Shown: positions 27,314 through 35,593 of the stretch, in pieces
Numbering within the stretch: position 1 is the first letter of the stretch
Layout: each line of letters starts with the position of its first letter
Assembly: GCA_040506895.1 (NCBI GenBank)
Contig: JBEVVY010000001.1
Span: forward strand, 1,054,001 to 1,118,000
Source: Sedimenticola_A sp040506895
GTDB taxonomy: Bacteria; Pseudomonadota; Gammaproteobacteria; Chromatiales; Chromatiaceae
Direction of reading: 5' to 3'
DNA length: 64,000 bases
The notes under the pieces: model-generated
What the model saw: the letters and a program-made list of their open reading frames with translations, nothing else
What the model was told of the DNA's origin: nothing
Databases searched by the model: none
Position numbers and translations under genes: made by a program

Positions 27314-28801
27314 TTGTACGAGAGGAGGCGCAAAATGATCTCCCTATCAGCCTTCAACAAGGCGTATATATGGCTTTCACTCATTTTTTTGTTGGCACTC
27401 CCCGCCACGGCGGCGAAGCTGGTCTCCATCACCACCTGCAAGCAGGTGCTCGAGCCCGACATCGTGGCGATGGGGATCACCGACAGCTTCTCCGTTGACA
27501 CCCCTGAGATCAACGCCGTGGTCGTGCTCGACCAGGTCAGGGCAGGCGCCACCGTGAAGGGAGCGTGGATCTCGGTGGATGCCATCTCGGTGCCGAACTA
27601 CACCATAGACACATGGCAGGGCGTGTTCAAAAACGATGGCCCCGCACGACTCCATCTCAACCTGTCGAGACCTGACAAGGGGTGGCCTAGGGGCAACTAC
27701 CGCCTGGATCTCTACGTCGCCGGTGAACTGATGGGCGCGGCGAAGTTCGCCATCGGCACACCCCAGGATGCGACGAGTGCACCGGTTACGGTGAAGCCTG
27801 CTGCCATGCCGCCTGAACTGGTGTCACTCTCGACCAGCCGGGATGTACTGGAGCCGGGCACGGTACCGATGAACATCACCGACCGCTTCGGAACGGATGC
27901 TGAAAAGATCAGTGCCGTGGCCGTCGTAAACAGCGTGATGCCAGGCACGCGGGTGGATGGCCTGTGGATTTTCATCGATGCCGACGGCAGTGACTACAAG
28001 ATCACCAACTACCTGGTCACCATCGAGGAGAAGGGAGATGCAAGGCTCTCCTTCTTCCTCTCCCGACCTGACAGGGGATGGCCACCGGGCAACTACCGCC
28101 TGGACCTGGAGATCGATGGCAGGAAGGCGGGATCGGCGCCCTTCTCCATCGCTGACGCTAAACCCGCCACCCCTGCACCTGCCGTATCTGCCACCACCCA
28201 GCCAGCCGTGGCCAGCCCACCCCCTGCACAGTCTGTAACGGTACCTGCGGCCCCGGTTGCTGTTCCTGCCGCCCCCGTTGCTCTTCCAGCAGCCCCAGCT
28301 CCGGAACCGACCGAGCAACAACGGATAGATCAACTGCTCGCAATGGCGCAAAAAGCCTTTGACGCCAACCGCCTGACCACCCCCAGGGGCCAGGCGGCGG
28401 TGGACTACTACAACCGGGTACTGGAGATGGAACCCGGTAATGCACGCGCCAGGGACGGGATATCCCGCATCGTGGACAAGTATCTCTACTGGTATGAATC
28501 GGCCCGGCAGAGAGGCGAGGTGGAGAAGGCCAACCGCTACCGTGCAAAGGTCGCGGCCCTCGATCCCCGGCGCACGCCGGCAAAGGTAGACCACCCTGTC
28601 GAGGAACCGGAGATGCAGGGCAGCAGCGAACCGCCTGCCGACACAGCCGGCATGGAAGAGGATCAGCACCCCCCCGCTGAACAGGCCAGTGAAGAGAAAG
28701 AGAGCGGCAATGTCTTTTCAGGTGTCTGGAACTGGCTCAAGGAGCAGCACCAGCAGAATCAGCAGGAAGAGAAAGATCCACTGGAGTTCTTCAACGAGTA
28801 G
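27314..28801 (+). CDS. Exported protein with two Ig-like repeats and a helical tail
   Basis: A 495-aa protein. The signal peptide ends near residue 34 (ATAA). Two copies of the domain found once in the preceding peptidase follow (about 35-140 and 175-280). Each contains VKGAWISVDA- or VDGLWIFIDA-type and LSRPDKGWPRGNYRLDLY-type motifs. Then come a proline/alanine linker (about 285-330), a TPR-like helical segment (about 335-415) and an acidic, glutamine-rich tail. The gene starts 12 bases after the peptidase stop, in an operon with it. I infer an accessory role for the peptidase, possibly substrate or surface binding through the shared domain. The family is not known to me. Confidence 0.75.
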   Translation: MYERRRKMISLSAFNKAYIWLSLIFLLALPATAAKLVSITTCKQVLEPDIVAMGITDSFSVDTPEINAVVVLDQVRAGATVKGAWISVDAISVPNYTIDTWQGVFKNDGPARLHLNLSRPDKGWPRGNYRLDLYVAGELMGAAKFAIGTPQDATSAPVTVKPAAMPPELVSLSTSRDVLEPGTVPMNITDRFGTDAEKISAVAVVNSVMPGTRVDGLWIFIDADGSDYKITNYLVTIEEKGDARLSFFLSRPDRGWPPGNYRLDLEIDGRKAGSAPFSIADAKPATPAPAVSATTQPAVASPPPAQSVTVPAAPVAVPAAPVALPAAPAPEPTEQQRIDQLLAMAQKAFDANRLTTPRGQAAVDYYNRVLEMEPGNARARDGISRIVDKYLYWYESARQRGEVEKANRYRAKVAALDPRRTPAKVDHPVEEPEMQGSSEPPADTAGMEEDQHPPAEQASEEKESGNVFSGVWNWLKEQHQQNQQEEKDPLEFFNE

Positions 28802-28812
28802 AGGCGACCGCA

Positions 28813-29889
28813 ATGTGCATTCGAGTCCCAAGCAGATACAGGGGTGTACAGCTGCTTGTCACCCTTCTGATGACAGGTTCCACTGCCATGGCTGAACAGC
28901 CCCGCTCCTCGGCGTTCCAGTGGTTCCCACCTGCCCCGTCCCAGGATGCCGTAGAGATCCCGAGCGCTCCCCAGCAATGGCCTGGACAGTCGGAACCCAC
29001 CCCTGGCACACCGACCCAGCCTGCCCAGTGGTCCTCCCAGCAAGCCCCCTCTCCCCCCCCTGCAGCACAGGCCATTACTCCGAGAGGGGATGAGATCGGC
29101 AGCGAATCCTGGGGATTCAAACTCAGACCGCCCAGCGGATGGAAACACCAGCAGGAGGCAGGGCGCATCCTGATGGGACACGACACCATTCCGGGACTGA
29201 TCATCATCGAGCCCCACTACCGCAACAGCATGTCGGAGGTACGCGCCGAACTGCAGAGAGGGACCCGCGAGGAGGGTATCGACCTGCGCCTCAGCGGCTC
29301 ACTGCAGCCGTTCTCGCGCAACGGCCTGGCAGGCCAGTACCAGGGCGTTCTCGATGGCACCCAGGTCAGGGCCTGGGGTATCGGAACCCTCTCTCCCCAT
29401 GGCAACGGAGGGGTTTATATCTCGGTGCTCACCACGCCTGAAAAGTTCGCACAGGAGCATATCGCCGCCGCCGAAAGCACCGCCCGCGGTATCCGTTACA
29501 TCAAGCTGAACACCTCGGGCATGATGCGGCACTTCGCCGACACCTGGGTGCATATGTCCAGTTCGGGTAGCACCCTCATCAACCTGGTCCTTCATCCCAA
29601 CGGCACCTTCGAGCGTGCCGGAGAGACCTCCTACAGCGGCGAGTACAGCAGCAGTGGCTGGACCATGCCTGACACCAACTGGGGCGCATTTGGTGCAAGC
29701 AGCGATGCCGGCCGCTGGAGCGTGCGCGGGAACCAGAATCGCGGGCAGATCATCCTCAATTATGCCAACGGGCAGCAGGAGGTGATCAACTACAGGATCC
29801 ATGAACGGGATGGCCGCACCTACAACAGCGAGTACTATTTCGACGGGGTCTACTATTTCAGGAAATCGGCCTGGGAGGCCTCACACTGA
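28813..29889 (+). CDS. Exported hypothetical protein, third gene of the C11 operon
   Basis: A 358-aa protein with a signal peptide (to about residue 27, AMA), a proline/glutamine-rich spacer (about 30-90) and two folded parts. The first (about 95-235) starts GFKLRPPSGWKHQQ and resembles a PsbP/Mog1-type stress module. The second (about 240-350) is a lipocalin-like beta module with LNLVL-type strands and a GRWSVRG motif, similar in outline to the end of the peptidase. It starts 11 bases after the previous gene. Its function is unknown; co-operonic location suggests it works with the C11 peptidase. Confidence 0.7.
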   Translation: MCIRVPSRYRGVQLLVTLLMTGSTAMAEQPRSSAFQWFPPAPSQDAVEIPSAPQQWPGQSEPTPGTPTQPAQWSSQQAPSPPPAAQAITPRGDEIGSESWGFKLRPPSGWKHQQEAGRILMGHDTIPGLIIIEPHYRNSMSEVRAELQRGTREEGIDLRLSGSLQPFSRNGLAGQYQGVLDGTQVRAWGIGTLSPHGNGGVYISVLTTPEKFAQEHIAAAESTARGIRYIKLNTSGMMRHFADTWVHMSSSGSTLINLVLHPNGTFERAGETSYSGEYSSSGWTMPDTNWGAFGASSDAGRWSVRGNQNRGQIILNYANGQQEVINYRIHERDGRTYNSEYYFDGVYYFRKSAWEASH

Positions 29890-29992
29890 AACCTGGCCAA
29901 AGAAGATGGAAATTATCAGAATTGTCCATTAGGCTTTTCAGAGAACCGGGATTTTCATACAGCCGCGGCATGAAATTCATCAGGCAATAAAA

Positions 29993-30700
29993 ATGACAAG
30001 ATCAATCGCAGTTTTTCTCATCGTTCTTCTTGGGGTTCCCGGCATCTGCGTAGCGGACGACAACGTGACCATCGCTGCACGCGCCGTCTCCCCTTTGAAT
30101 GCCATAACCAAACCGGTGGTCGAGGAGGCCTACAGGCGCATAGGGCTGAACGTGGAGTTCGTTCATTTTGCCGGCAACCGGTCGATCGTTGAGGCAAACG
30201 CGGGGAAAACCGATGGCGAGGTGAGCCGACTGCGTTTCGTTTTAAATAAATTCACCAATCTCCGTATTGTCCCGGCCCCCCTTTTCAGCAGTGAACTCGT
30301 GGCCATCACCAATGACCCCAGGATCGAGATATCCGACTGGAAATCACTGTCACCCTATAAAACCGTTGCGCCGGAGAGTTTCAGGCTGGTGTGGAACAGG
30401 TTGAAATCGCATAACGATGCCCACAAGGTATCCAATACCCTGGAAGCACTGGAGAGGTTACTCAACAACCAGGCGAAGGTTGCGGTTGTCAACAGGTACG
30501 AAGCGGACCGCCTGATGGTGGTTTTTCAGTTGCGCAATCCGCTGATCGAAACCACCCTGCTGGAGTCCCATCCGATCTATACCTTCGTGCACAAGAAAAA
30601 CGAGCACCTGGTCCCCCGCCTGACCCGTGCCCTGGAAGAGATGACGCGCGACGGGACACTGGAAAGAATTTGGTTGGAGAAGTGCGCGCGCCCCCGGTGA
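29993..30700 (+). CDS. Periplasmic solute-binding (SBP_bac_3-like) protein
   Basis: A 235-aa exported protein: signal peptide to about residue 22 (CVA), then a compact type-2 periplasmic binding fold (VEEAYRRIGLNVEFVH at 37-52, GEVSRLRFVLNKF at 74-86, and a C-terminal LTRALEEMTRDGTLERI helix). It lacks membrane or catalytic partners, and such stand-alone proteins often act as sensors or accessory binders rather than as ABC-transport components. The ligand cannot be told. It is separated from the C11 operon by about 100 bases and converges with the following cytochrome gene. Confidence 0.78.
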   Translation: MTRSIAVFLIVLLGVPGICVADDNVTIAARAVSPLNAITKPVVEEAYRRIGLNVEFVHFAGNRSIVEANAGKTDGEVSRLRFVLNKFTNLRIVPAPLFSSELVAITNDPRIEISDWKSLSPYKTVAPESFRLVWNRLKSHNDAHKVSNTLEALERLLNNQAKVAVVNRYEADRLMVVFQLRNPLIETTLLESHPIYTFVHKKNEHLVPRLTRALEEMTRDGTLERIWLEKCARPR

Positions 30701-30744
30701 TCAATGGGTAAAATTCGCAAGGCCCAGCCAGTTCACATCACCCG

Positions 30745-31176
30745 CTAGTGAACCCTGTACCCGGAATGGCAGGCAACACACTGCTGCATCACTTCCGATA
30801 ACGAAGAGAATGCCTTGTGCAATCCCCCTTCAAGTTCGGCATTTTTTGCCGCCAAGGCGAACCGGCTGGCCGCACGATGCATGTTAGTGCCAATTGCCCC
30901 CATCTCCCTGGGCATAACTTGCGCCATGTGAGACGCGCCGTGTGATTCCAGCGAAGACATGCCCAGGCGGTTCTCGGCAACCTCTGCGGCCTGGTCATAT
31001 TGTTGGCCGGCAAGGTACCGAGTGATCTCCTCGAGGGCCTGCAGGTGATCGCGCATGTTGCCCAGCATATGTTCACGCATCATCTCGGGCATCTGCACGA
31101 ATTGACGCTCATCCCCAGCCAGGGCCGGGGTCAATGCGGTTATCAATATTGCGCTGGCAAACAATCGAATCAACAT
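30745..31176 (-). CDS. Cytochrome c-prime-like monoheme cytochrome
   Basis: A 143-aa exported protein. The signal peptide ends TPALA. The mature part is almost all helical and carries a single heme motif CVACHSGYR at the very C-terminus, the arrangement of cytochrome c-prime / c556 four-helix proteins. The ATG with an AGGAA sequence upstream is preferred to an ATG ten codons earlier. A role in binding small gases or in electron transfer is typical of the family, but nothing nearby says which. Confidence 0.8.
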   Translation of the reverse strand: MLIRLFASAILITALTPALAGDERQFVQMPEMMREHMLGNMRDHLQALEEITRYLAGQQYDQAAEVAENRLGMSSLESHGASHMAQVMPREMGAIGTNMHRAASRFALAAKNAELEGGLHKAFSSLSEVMQQCVACHSGYRVH

Positions 31177-31265
31177 GGTCGTTCCTGTCCGGGGTGAGTG
31201 ATCCATACAGGAATGATAACCCGAAAAAAATCAGTCAGCTATCGGACGGTAACCGTCCCAGCCAG

Positions 31266-31778
31266 TCAATCACACTCCACTTTGCACGCAGATGGATCCG
31301 GGCCACACTTCTTCCTTATGACCACGGCCGAGGAGCGCTCCACACCGGGTACCCTGCAGACACTGCGGGTACGCATAATCATCTTCACATCGTTCTGGTA
31401 GTTGCAGGCGATCCTGTAGAGGCCGTTTTTCTGGGATATGGCAACGCCCGTGGCGGTGTATCTCTTTACTTCAGCTGCCGGTGCTGCACAGGTGACATAG
31501 CCCATGAACCCGCCATCCGAAGACTCCCAGAGCGCATTGAACTTGCGGCGCTTGAACTCTGCATAGCTGTCACACTTTTCCGGATTCTTTGCCTGGGGGT
31601 CACGTTCCCAACCGCAGGTGCTCTTGAACATCCGCTTCACTTCCGGCTCGTCCGGGCAATCGACCAACTGCCTGGCCTTGGATATATCCGGACACTCAAG
31701 GATGGTGCCAGCCCAGGTCGGGGCAGAGATCACAAGTGCTGCGAAGCTGATGACAGGGACAATTCTGAAAAACCTCAT
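31266..31778 (-). CDS. Cysteine-rich exported hypothetical protein
   Basis: A 170-aa protein with a signal peptide (MRFFRIVPVISFAALVIS, cleavage near TWA) and about ten cysteines in the mature part, suggesting several disulfides. A TAAPAAEVKRY-like central segment and a C-terminal basic CGPDPSACKVECD end are visible. No family is recognised. The start is chosen for its GGAG ribosome binding site and its signal peptide; an upstream in-frame ATG would add 26 poorly plausible residues. Confidence 0.65.
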   Translation of the reverse strand: MRFFRIVPVISFAALVISAPTWAGTILECPDISKARQLVDCPDEPEVKRMFKSTCGWERDPQAKNPEKCDSYAEFKRRKFNALWESSDGGFMGYVTCAAPAAEVKRYTATGVAISQKNGLYRIACNYQNDVKMIMRTRSVCRVPGVERSSAVVIRKKCGPDPSACKVECD

Positions 31779-31905
31779 ATTCACTCCAGAGCTGGTGTCA
31801 GTTGAATCAGCCCCAAATATATCAACTCCACCGAATTTGCTTATGACCTTGGTCAAATCCCACCGGTCAGATTTATGCTGCCATACCCATCCTTACAACA
31901 GGCAT

Positions 31906-31940
31906 GAAAAAGGCTGCACCCGGATCACCGGGCACAGCCT
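31906..31940 (-). terminator. Rho-independent terminator of leuA
   Basis: The minus strand reads GGCTGTGCCCGG, a TGAT loop, CCGGGTGCAGCC, then TTTTT, 20 bases after the leuA stop codon. The stem has one internal mismatch. Confidence 0.9.
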
Positions 31941-31961
31941 TGCGGGGAGGTTCAATCCTGC

Positions 31962-33629
31962 TCAGGCCGCCTGGCTACGCAGCAGTTGAGCCCGGTTGAG
32001 GGCGGAGAGTACCGCCTTCAGGGAGGCGCTCACGGTGTCGTGGTCGAAGGAGACTCCCGACACACGCCTGCCATCGATATTGATCTGCACATAGGCCACC
32101 GCCTCGGCATCGGTGCCTTCACCGATCGCATGTTCGCTGTAATCGACCACGTTGAGATCCTGGCCGCTTGTGCGTGTCCAGGCGTCGACAAAGGCGGAGA
32201 TGGCGCCCTCACCCTCGCCACGGATGGTCTGCTCGCGGCCATCGATAATGACGGATGCCTCGATGACATCGTGGCTCTCCCGGTCGAGCCGGTAGCCACC
32301 CAGTTCAACGGGTGCCCGGTCGGCAACGAAGTTTTCGACAAACAGGTCGCGTATGGTCTCGCTGTCGATCTCGCCTGCCTGCTGTTCGCTGGCGGCCTGT
32401 ACGATCTGTGCCAGCTCCACCTGCATCCAGCGCGGCAGGTTGAGACCGTAATCCCGCTCCAGGACGAAGGCCACACCCCCCTTGCCCGACTGGCTGTTGA
32501 CCCTGATCACCGCCTGGTAGTCACGTCCCAGGTCCTTGGGATCGATAGGCAGGTAGGCGACCTGCCAGGGCTCGTCGGGCTGCTGTTGGTGGAGACACTT
32601 GCGTATCGCATCCTGGTGACTGCCGGAAAAGGCGGTGTAGACCAGTTCACCGACCCAGGGGTGGCGGGGGTGAACCGGTATGCCGGTACATTCGGTCACC
32701 ACCTGGATGATCTCGTCCGGGTTGGAGAGATCCAGTTGCGGATCCACACCCTGGCTGTAGAGATTCATCGCCATGGTGAGTATATCCATGTTGCCGGTGC
32801 GCTCACCGTTGCCCAGCAGGGTCCCCTCCACCCGGTCGGCGCCCGCCAGCAAGGCCAGCTCCGAGGCGCCCACTGCGCAGCCGCGATCGTTATGGGCATG
32901 TACCGAGAGCACGATGCTGTCGCGACGACTGATATGGGTTGCGAAATACTCCACCTGGTCGGCAAAGACATTGGGTGTTGCAGACTCCACCGTGGCCGGC
33001 AGGTTGATGATGCAGGGCCGCTCGGGGGTGGGCTGCCACACGTCGATCACCGCTTCGCAGATCTCCACCGCGTAGTCCATCTCGGTGCCGGTGAAACTCT
33101 CGGGCGAGTACTGGAAGACCCACTCGGTCTGGGGGTACTTTTCCGCCTCGCGCCTGAGCAGTTCCGCACCCTGGCGGGCAATGGCGGTGATACCGTCACG
33201 CCCCTTGCCGAACACCCGTTCTCGCTGCACCGTGGAGGTGGAGTTGTAGACGTGCACAATGGCCCGCTTGACCCCCTTGAGCGCCTCGAAGGTACGCACG
33301 ATCAGGTCCTCCCGCGCCTGAACCAGTGCCTGCACGGTGACATCTTCCGGGATGCGGTTCTCGTCGATGAGCCTGCGCACGAAGTCGTAGTCCGGCCTGC
33401 TGGCCGAGGGGAAACCCACCTCGATCTCCTTGAAGCCCAGTTTGACCAGCAGATCCCAGAGGCGACGCTTCTGCTCAACGTTCATGGGCTCCAGCAGCGC
33501 CTGGTTACCGTCACGCAGATCGACACTGGCCCAAACGGGGGCTTTCTCGATGACACGATCGGGCCACTGGCGATTGTTCAGGACAACAGCCGGTGCCGGG
33601 CGGTATTTACTGTGGTCAAAGGTTTTCAC
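31962..33629 (-). CDS. leuA: 2-isopropylmalate synthase
   Basis: A 555-aa enzyme of the longer LeuA class: it condenses acetyl-CoA with 2-ketoisovalerate, the first step of leucine synthesis. The HMGL catalytic motif SVDLRDGNQALLEPM lies at about 36-50, the metal-binding HAHNDRG near 245, and a C-terminal LeuA regulatory domain (about 430-555) should bind leucine for feedback inhibition. The GTG start follows AAGGAGTAACCC. A small ORF overlaps its 5' end, and an Lrp-type regulator is divergently transcribed. The gene is followed by a good terminator. Confidence 0.94.
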   Translation of the reverse strand: MKTFDHSKYRPAPAVVLNNRQWPDRVIEKAPVWASVDLRDGNQALLEPMNVEQKRRLWDLLVKLGFKEIEVGFPSASRPDYDFVRRLIDENRIPEDVTVQALVQAREDLIVRTFEALKGVKRAIVHVYNSTSTVQRERVFGKGRDGITAIARQGAELLRREAEKYPQTEWVFQYSPESFTGTEMDYAVEICEAVIDVWQPTPERPCIINLPATVESATPNVFADQVEYFATHISRRDSIVLSVHAHNDRGCAVGASELALLAGADRVEGTLLGNGERTGNMDILTMAMNLYSQGVDPQLDLSNPDEIIQVVTECTGIPVHPRHPWVGELVYTAFSGSHQDAIRKCLHQQQPDEPWQVAYLPIDPKDLGRDYQAVIRVNSQSGKGGVAFVLERDYGLNLPRWMQVELAQIVQAASEQQAGEIDSETIRDLFVENFVADRAPVELGGYRLDRESHDVIEASVIIDGREQTIRGEGEGAISAFVDAWTRTSGQDLNVVDYSEHAIGEGTDAEAVAYVQINIDGRRVSGVSFDHDTVSASLKAVLSALNRAQLLRSQAA

Positions 33630-33789
33630 GGGTTACTCCTTCATCTTCATATACAAACCGTTTGCAACGGATTTCGGACTCCCCCCCGGATAGAGGGCTA
33701 AGCCCCGCCGGTCCTTTTGGGCCCCGGCTGCTTTCCGACCACTGCTGGGTAAGCAGGGGTTCAATCGCCCGTGGGTAACGGACAGTCAT
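33616..33789 (-). CDS. Possible leader ORF overlapping the leuA start
   Basis: A 57-codon ORF (MTVRYPRAIEP...) starts 160 bases before the leuA start and ends 14 bases inside it in another frame. It contains a GC-rich dyad (GCCGGGGCC / GGACCGGC). It has few leucines, so it is not a classical leucine attenuator peptide, but translation through it could couple to leuA or expose its ribosome binding site. Low confidence; the 289-base gap has no other candidate gene. Confidence 0.3.
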   Translation of the reverse strand: MTVRYPRAIEPLLTQQWSESSRGPKGPAGLSPLSGGESEIRCKRFVYEDEGVTRENL

Positions 33790-33918
33790 AGATTAATTGA
33801 AATCATCGGAAAAATTATTGCGTTATTGCGCCTGAATTGCATTTAATAGGCATATGTTTGCCTTTATATTAATTTTTAGGCTATTTTATGCTTATTGATT
33901 CAATAATGGAGATATTTA

Positions 33919-34383
33919 ATGAAACTCGACCGTTACGATCGCCGGATCCTGGAGATCCTGCAGGTGGAGGGAAGATTGAGCAACCAGGAGCTGGCCGAAC
34001 GGATCGGGCTCTCCCAGTCACCCTGCCTGCGCAGGGTCAGGGCCCTGGAGGAGAGCGGACTGATCAGTGGCTACCGTGCCATGGTGGATGCCCAGAAGCT
34101 GGGGCTGACACTGTTTGCATTGATCCACATCTCTATGGATCGTCACACACCGGAGCGGTTCGCCAATTTCGACGCCACGGTCACTGCCCTGCCGGAGGTG
34201 CTCGAGTGCCTGCTGATCACCGGCCAGGATGCGGACTACCAGCTGAAGGTCGTGGTGAAGGATATGGAGGCCTACCAGGAACTGCTGCTGAACAAGATCA
34301 CCCGTATCGAAGGGGTGACCGGCGTTCACTCCAGTTTCGTCATGCGCCAGGTGGTGATGAGGACAGCACTGCCTCTGCCCTGA
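33919..34383 (+). CDS. Lrp/AsnC-family transcriptional regulator
   Basis: A 154-aa protein. The N-terminal winged helix (DRYDRRILEILQVEGRLSNQ, then IGLSQSPCLRRVRALEESG with the recognition helix) is of Lrp type, and the C-terminal RAM/ligand domain (about 65-145) contains VLECLLITGQDADYQLKV. It is divergent from leuA across an AT-rich gap, so it may control leuA or itself in response to an amino acid; this is inference. A TGGAGAT ribosome binding site precedes the ATG. Confidence 0.9.
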   Translation: MKLDRYDRRILEILQVEGRLSNQELAERIGLSQSPCLRRVRALEESGLISGYRAMVDAQKLGLTLFALIHISMDRHTPERFANFDATVTALPEVLECLLITGQDADYQLKVVVKDMEAYQELLLNKITRIEGVTGVHSSFVMRQVVMRTALPLP

Positions 34384-34424
34384 TCGCTGAACCGTTATCT
34401 GGTACTGGTCTAAAGGTGTTGAGA

Positions 34425-34688
34425 TCAGAGGGTCTTCTGAACCCAGAAGGTATAGATGCCATCCTCGGCACTGCTTGCCACCAGCTCCAGGCCCGGCAGT
34501 CGGCAGAGGGAGGGGAACTCTTTCTGGGAATCGGGGTGGGTCGCAAGCACCTTCAGCACCTGCCCCCTCTCCATTCTGGCGAGCTGTGCCTTGCTCTTCA
34601 GCACGGGCAGCGGGCAGGATAGCCCGGTCACGTCCAGGAGTTCGTGATAGCCCTTGTCATCGTTCAGTTTCACTGCTGCGTTTCCCAT
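34425..34688 (-). CDS. TusA-like sulfurtransferase
   Basis: An 87-aa protein with the SirA/TusA fold. The active cysteine lies in LSCPLPVLKSKAQL (about residues 24-37), the CPxP motif that accepts persulfide sulfur. TusA proteins carry sulfur from desulfurases to tRNA thiolation, molybdenum cofactor or sulfur-oxidation enzymes. Here it stands alone, convergent with the Lrp regulator; the thiotrophic character of the genome suggests a possible role in sulfur metabolism. Which of the possible partners it serves cannot be told. Confidence 0.88.
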   Translation of the reverse strand: MGNAAVKLNDDKGYHELLDVTGLSCPLPVLKSKAQLARMERGQVLKVLATHPDSQKEFPSLCRLPGLELVASSAEDGIYTFWVQKTL

Positions 34689-34907
34689 TGGCCAATCTCC
34701 TCAGTCAGGCGCTGAAAACTGTCGGGAGAACCATATTATTTGTTTTTATTATATATGCAACAGTTTTTTTTATAGATTTAAATCCCGGGACAACATTCCC
34801 CTCCATTCTGCCCCCAAATATTGCCGGGTGTAGTATCCTATGCCCCTTTCGGCTTCCGGTTAGCTCCGGGGCACCCGGTTTCAATAATTTTATATGGGAG
34901 AGTTCGA

Positions 34908-35525
34908 GTGGAAATCGCATGTTTAGACCTGGAAGGCGTCCTTATTCCAGAGATCTGGATCAACTTTGCCGAGCGTACCGGCATCGATGAACTGAGGGCC
35001 ACCACGCGCGATATCCCCGACTACGATGTGCTGATGACCCAGCGCCTGAGGATCCTCAAGGAGCACAAGCTGGGCTTGCCGGATATCCAGGAGGTGATCG
35101 ATGGCATGGGCCCGCTGGAGGGTGCCGGTGATTTCCTCGACTGGCTGCGCGAGCGTTTCCAGGTGGTGATTCTGTCCGACACCTTCTACGAGTTCGCCGC
35201 TCCGCTGATGCGCCAGCTCGGTCACCCCACCCTGCTCTGCCACAAGCTCAGCGTTGATGACCAGGGTTTCGTCACCAACTACCACCTCCGCCAGAGCAAT
35301 CCCAAGCGCCAGTCGGTCCTCGCCCTCAAGAGCCTCTACTACCGCATCATCGCCGCGGGAGACTCCTACAACGACACCACCATGCTGGCCGAGGCGGACG
35401 CCGGCATCCTCTTCCGCCCGCCCCAGAACGTGATCGACGAGTTCCCCCAGTACCCGGTGGTGAACGACTACGAGAACTTCAAGAAGGCCTTCTGCGAAGC
35501 GAGCGTCCGGGATCTTGAACTCTGA
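34908..35525 (+). CDS. thrH: Phosphoserine phosphatase / homoserine phosphotransferase
   Basis: A 205-aa HAD-family enzyme of ThrH type. The nucleophile and acid/base aspartate motif is diverged to DLEGV (residues 6-10), a mark of ThrH. Motif II is VILSDTF and motif III/IV GDSYNDTTML. ThrH transfers phosphate from phosphoserine to homoserine and can bypass serB or thrB. The GTG start with a GGGAGAG ribosome binding site gives the usual length; an upstream start would add 29 unrelated residues. Confidence 0.92.
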   Translation: MEIACLDLEGVLIPEIWINFAERTGIDELRATTRDIPDYDVLMTQRLRILKEHKLGLPDIQEVIDGMGPLEGAGDFLDWLRERFQVVILSDTFYEFAAPLMRQLGHPTLLCHKLSVDDQGFVTNYHLRQSNPKRQSVLALKSLYYRIIAAGDSYNDTTMLAEADAGILFRPPQNVIDEFPQYPVVNDYENFKKAFCEASVRDLEL

Positions 35526-35531
35526 TTCAGC

Positions 35532-35565
35532 CATGCCCCCGGAGAGCCGCTCCTCCGGGGGCATG
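35532..35565. terminator. Perfect dyad after thrH
   Basis: A 13-bp perfect stem, CATGCCCCCGGAG / CTCCGGGGGCATG, with an 8-base loop, follows the thrH stop by 7 bases and precedes the hybrid kinase gene. There is no T-run, so termination may be weak. Confidence 0.55.
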
Positions 35566-35593
35566 ATCCCCTGACAGTGGATTTCAACCCACC

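Noticed and set aside
31986..33701. 571-codon plus-strand ORF opposite leuA
   Set aside because: Shadow of leuA; the minus strand carries all LeuA motifs and a terminator.
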